Part shown: positions 62,101-64,000 of the stretch, piece by piece
Layout of the letters: every line of letters starts with the position of its first letter
How positions within the stretch are numbered: the first letter of the stretch is position 1
Assembly: GCF_000759025.1 (NCBI RefSeq)
Contig: NZ_JPOS01000020.1
Span: 1 to 64,000 of the forward strand
Length of the DNA: 64,000 nucleotides
Origin: Phaeodactylibacter xiamenensis
GTDB taxonomy: Bacteria > Bacteroidota > Bacteroidia > Chitinophagales > Saprospiraceae
Direction: 5' to 3'
Translations under genes and position numbers: made by a program
The notes under the pieces: generated by a model
Database searches by the model: none
Told to the model about the DNA's origin: nothing
What the model saw: only the letters and a program-made list of their open reading frames with translations

Positions 62101-62837
62101 CGGTTGAGGGCCACAGCATAGGCACTCATGACGTCATCCATGGTACCGCCCTGTCCCTGTGCAAACTCACCCGTACAGACCAGCGCCATGCGGTAGGTAC
62201 GCAAGGGTAAAGCCGCACCAGCTGTACTGCGAAAGGACAGTTCTTCTGACTCCCGGGTGCGCTCCTGATGGACTTCGGCCAGCATCTCTTCAGCATGATT
62301 GTCAAAACCACACGTAAGCTCGGGCATTTCTTCCAGCTGCTGATGGCGTTTGTAGTAGCTGATAAAGTACCGGTTCTGATGAGAAGCATAAGGCTCCACA
62401 TGCACACGGCCCTCAGGGGTATTAATCCCTGCGCTTATCCCTTTGGTCGTTACCTCGAAGCGTGCCGTAACGAGCGGGCGGTCCTTGCTGATGGCGGTAT
62501 AGGCCTTGATGTAAGGGTATTTTGCAGCAAGCTCCGGCGCCATAATTCTTGACTCCACAACTTCAAACTTCTCTGTAGTGCCATCCGGAAGCGGGAGTTC
62601 AATTTCGGCAGGTGCATTCTGAGCTGCTGCTGTGAAGGCAAGTGGTGCATTGGCAATCTGTTGAACAAAAGGCTCGTATTCCAGCGCCAGGGTACGGTAT
62701 TGAGTTGCAGTAATCGCGACTTCAGACTCCACAGGGAGCATGATGCGCTGTTCGCTAACATCTGTCCATAAACCAGACTGTGCCCCGGCAAAGCTGAGGA
62801 CAAATAAACTAAGGAGAAAAGTAAAAAGTGATTTCAT
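59178..62837 (-). CDS. Secreted metzincin protease with P-domain and T9SS tail (copy 3)
   Basis: The 1219-residue protein has a signal peptide (MKSLFTFLLSLFVLSFAGA), propeptide, metzincin domain with HEVGHQFSAGH (HEVGH at 352-356), Ig/fibronectin-like modules, P-domain (ISDINIDELEIPYQTVNGLR) and T9SS tail ending RQVAVQ. It is the closest relative of copy 2 and probably arose from it by recent tandem duplication. The leaders of copies 2 and 3 also share a short ACAG...AACTGTA palindrome just before the start codon. The N-terminal ~200 residues differ more, which could give different activation or substrate contact. Predicted extracellular protease. Confidence 0.9.
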   Translation of the reverse strand: MKSLFTFLLSLFVLSFAGAQSGLWTDVSEQRIMLPVESEVAITATQYRTLALEYEPFVQQIANAPLAFTAAAQNAPAEIELPLPDGTTEKFEVVESRIMAPELAAKYPYIKAYTAISKDRPLVTARFEVTTKGISAGINTPEGRVHVEPYASHQNRYFISYYKRHQQLEEMPELTCGFDNHAEEMLAEVHQERTRESEELSFRSTAGAALPLRTYRMALVCTGEFAQGQGGTMDDVMSAYAVALNRMNEVFQSEVSVTMELIPDNDELIHLDPGTDPFNNANMGGALLGQNQDFLNGAVGLNNFDIGHIFTGGCTDVGGVVSGAVCTPGKGRGVTCFSFSNVVAIVDRIVTHEVGHQFSAGHSWNNCPGILEQLSSSNAYEPGSGSTIMSYAGSCGNQNIVTNNDDYYNIGSLEDFIGFSRVGTGSSCGTETITDNHEPVIQMDYEDGFFIPISTPFRLSASATDEDGDNLTYVWEQFDLGPVSPIGEPFGNAPLFRTFAPSPSGHTRTFPRLNKIINNNYDVSEVLPTYSRDMTFQFVVRDNNVNHGSAVWQPVAFKADETAGPFVVLTGNENGFSWTGGDYREVTWDVANTTNARVNCQYVDVLLSVDGGFTYPYTLLEATPNDGSAFVDVPDIATEDARIRIQASDNIFFDINDFDFTIEAATEPGYAMSVAPATFPLVCLPSEALSIEISTSAILGLDTTLMLSLVGELPAGSSATFTSDTLAIGASTFLNLNIAPNQGRDTLDLLVQAMIPGVDTSLREIRIITLSSDYSELEMLTPVDGESGIVFSTDFSWLDVSSADRYDIQIATSPTFEEGTIFEEAFGLTEAAYQPEGFFDQNQLYFWRIRPENDCGLGEYLEPIAFRTSSVDCENNLPVDLPVNLSNNPGVRTSKIFVTESGTISDINIDELEIPYQTVNGLRVTIISPAGTRVVLFDQSCFGSPLLRASFDDEAPNPIACPPITTIPVKPHEPLSAFDGEDTFGEWTLEIEILQQGTGGGALEKWGLEFCAAITPSSPSIIRNEVLAVPPGGGNTITVNELEVEDSESAPQDIEYTIVTLPENGQLFRGGDLLGVGDEFTQQTINLFNLTYVHDGSDTESDAFTFIVENPEGGWIPTQTFSIQIDEDATVSTSDLGLDKTLKVFPNPTQDVLNVTFGQAIDGSVSLQLINLQGQVVNQQAYNSISGTVTLNVDQLPKGIYLLTVQTKKGLVSRQVAVQ

Positions 62838-63176
62838 AATTCTACAGTTGTTCTGTAATGACCTTGATCCATAAATTCAGGGCCCGGCCTGATGATATAA
62901 TTGCTGCACTTTTTCTGGCGCAGTTTAGTCTTACTTTCAGTGGGTTGTTTTGAGGGCTTTATTAAAAGAATTCTCCTCATATGCCGGGCTCAACGGAGTA
63001 CGGCTCATCGGAAAAGTCCCGGTTTTAAGCAATAAAGTTTGGCAATCAGCGGGCGGCTTTCTAATGAATAGACACAAATTTACTAGTATTCACCTATTCC
63101 TGTAAAGAAGATACCAATATTGTTTGTCGGGATATGGCGTTCATTGGTAGAAAAAGAGGCGTTTTCAGGTCTTTGC
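62838..63176. other. Intergenic region upstream of protease copy 3
   Basis: No gene is visible in these 339 bases. The ACAG...CTGT inverted repeat at about 62843-62860 lies in the leader of copy 3. I see no convincing promoter box that would fix the start of the transcript. Confidence 0.4.
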
Positions 63177-64000
63177 TTACTCCAGTTCCACCCATTGGCC
63201 ACTCAGTGGAAAGTGGATGAGGCAGCGGACCCGGGGCAGCCCAAGTACGGCCTTAATGCCACGCATAGCGAGAAATGCCCAGCCGCCCATTTTGCGCTGT
63301 GCCACAGCACCCAGTTTTCTGCCGTCATTCTGGTCATGCCGAAGGTGTTGTATGATGATGGCCTCATCAGGCTTTACTATTAAATGGTGCAGGTAGTCCT
63401 GAAAAAGCCGGCCTTTATAGAAGAAATGTAAGGGATACTGCCGGTAGTGGTCCCGGGGCTGTAATTGCCGGTCCAGCCCTTTATGCCAGGCATCGGCTTG
63501 TTGCAATATTGTGCGTGCAGGCAGGTGCTCGAGTTCGTAGCGTTGCAGAAAACGGAGTGCAACGCCCGTTCGGCGATCGGTATCGTGGTGCGGCTGATCG
63601 GCGAATAAAAAGGCGGTAACCGCGCGCAGTGCAGCTATACGGTCTTCTCCCTCTGACAACGCCATGGGCGTAGCGTAGGCATAAGCCGGGAGCGGATGCA
63701 CGCGGGCGTCTTCCACCTGATCCTGCGGGAAGAGGTAATCAAAATACTCATGCCTGGACGGACCGGCAGGCTGGCTGAGGAAAGTTATCGCTTCAGCAGC
63801 GTCTGCTCCGGCTGGTTCAAAGCTCCTTTCGTAAGTGAAAATCTCTGCTTCGATATTAATGAATTCATCTGCCCAGCTCCACGGGGTTTCCACGTTGCCG
63901 GGCTCAAGGGTAGGGTGGGCTTCCTCTCCGGCATGCCAGGTGCGGTTGAGCCATTTGGCCGGGCTTTCACGGGTAGGGAAAATCAGGTAGTCCCGGGCCC
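63177..64000 (-). CDS. Protein of unknown function, 5' end beyond the window
   Basis: The frame is open from the stop at 63177 to the window edge, at least 274 residues; a GTG at 63893 is inside the gene and not its start, since the upstream frame reads well as protein (YLIFPTRESPAKWLNRTWHA). I recognise no family. The visible part is rich in histidine and aromatic residues, with VTAFLFADQPHHDTDRRTGV, EHLPARTILQQADAWHKGLD and QYPLHFFYKGRLFQDYLHHL. There is no transmembrane helix in the visible part. It could be a large enzyme or a mobile-element-borne protein, but I infer no function. Confidence 0.6.
   Translation of the reverse strand, partial: ARDYLIFPTRESPAKWLNRTWHAGEEAHPTLEPGNVETPWSWADEFINIEAEIFTYERSFEPAGADAAEAITFLSQPAGPSRHEYFDYLFPQDQVEDARVHPLPAYAYATPMALSEGEDRIAALRAVTAFLFADQPHHDTDRRTGVALRFLQRYELEHLPARTILQQADAWHKGLDRQLQPRDHYRQYPLHFFYKGRLFQDYLHHLIVKPDEAIIIQHLRHDQNDGRKLGAVAQRKMGGWAFLAMRGIKAVLGLPRVRCLIHFPLSGQWVELE

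Overview
This 64 kb window looks like chromosomal DNA of a Bacteroidota bacterium, most likely of the Saprospiria/Lewinella type, with a moderately high G+C content judged by eye. The evidence is four large secreted enzymes with C-terminal type IX secretion (T9SS) sorting domains, DUF3109 and DUF2214 proteins, a cryptochrome-DASH, a Ddl-PASTA fusion, and promoters of the Bacteroidota form (TAnnTTTG as the -7 box). I see no rRNA, tRNA, CRISPR array, complete insertion sequence or phage. The placement rests on gene content only.

Layout. (1) 1-1926: a TPR protein whose reading frame is cut at its 5' end, then a pirin gene behind a 10+2+10 bp operator-like palindrome. (2) 1978-12247: six minus-strand genes that look like one signalling or proteolysis module: two TPR metallopeptidases (HExxH), a stand-alone CHASE2 membrane sensor, two FecR-like/DUF928-like secreted proteins and a large WD40-caspase protein. 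A divergent secreted coiled-coil protein lies at 12521-14047. (3) 14092-19626: ordinary genes (cryptochrome-DASH, S41 lipoprotein peptidase, an outer-membrane-like protein, endonuclease I, DUF3109, an RpiB-like isomerase), with a possible small RNA and its terminator at 18097-18499. (4) 19910-32964: four overlapping or closely spaced genes for giant soluble proteins (1122, 1159, 1475 and 592 aa) of unknown function. This is the best candidate for an undescribed system. (5) 32961-38362: an AAA/DUF4143 ATPase with a 35 bp direct repeat upstream, a ~200 bp palindromic MITE-like element, a GH95-like glycosidase and a Fic protein with an operator-like repeat array. (6) 38497-51583: an MtfA-like protein lacking a zinc-ligand histidine, DUF2214, a metallophosphoesterase, a T9SS carboxypeptidase, an envelope operon (double-Ddl-PASTA, coiled-coil lipoprotein, LolE-like permease), a MATE transporter and QueE. 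(7) 51659-62837: three tandem secreted metzincin proteases with P-domains and T9SS tails; the second and third copies are very similar. (8) 63177-64000: a partial gene of unknown function.

In region 2 the close spacing (an ATGA overlap and a 4-nt gap), the paired paralogues and the shared subject (sensing, protein-protein scaffolds, two kinds of protease) suggest one envelope-to-cytoplasm pathway. In region 4 the translational coupling of three or four very large proteins with no export signal and no recognised catalytic motif suggests a multi-subunit assembly. The T9SS proteases and carboxypeptidase, the MATE pump and the glycosidase fit a marine or activated-sludge polymer degrader.
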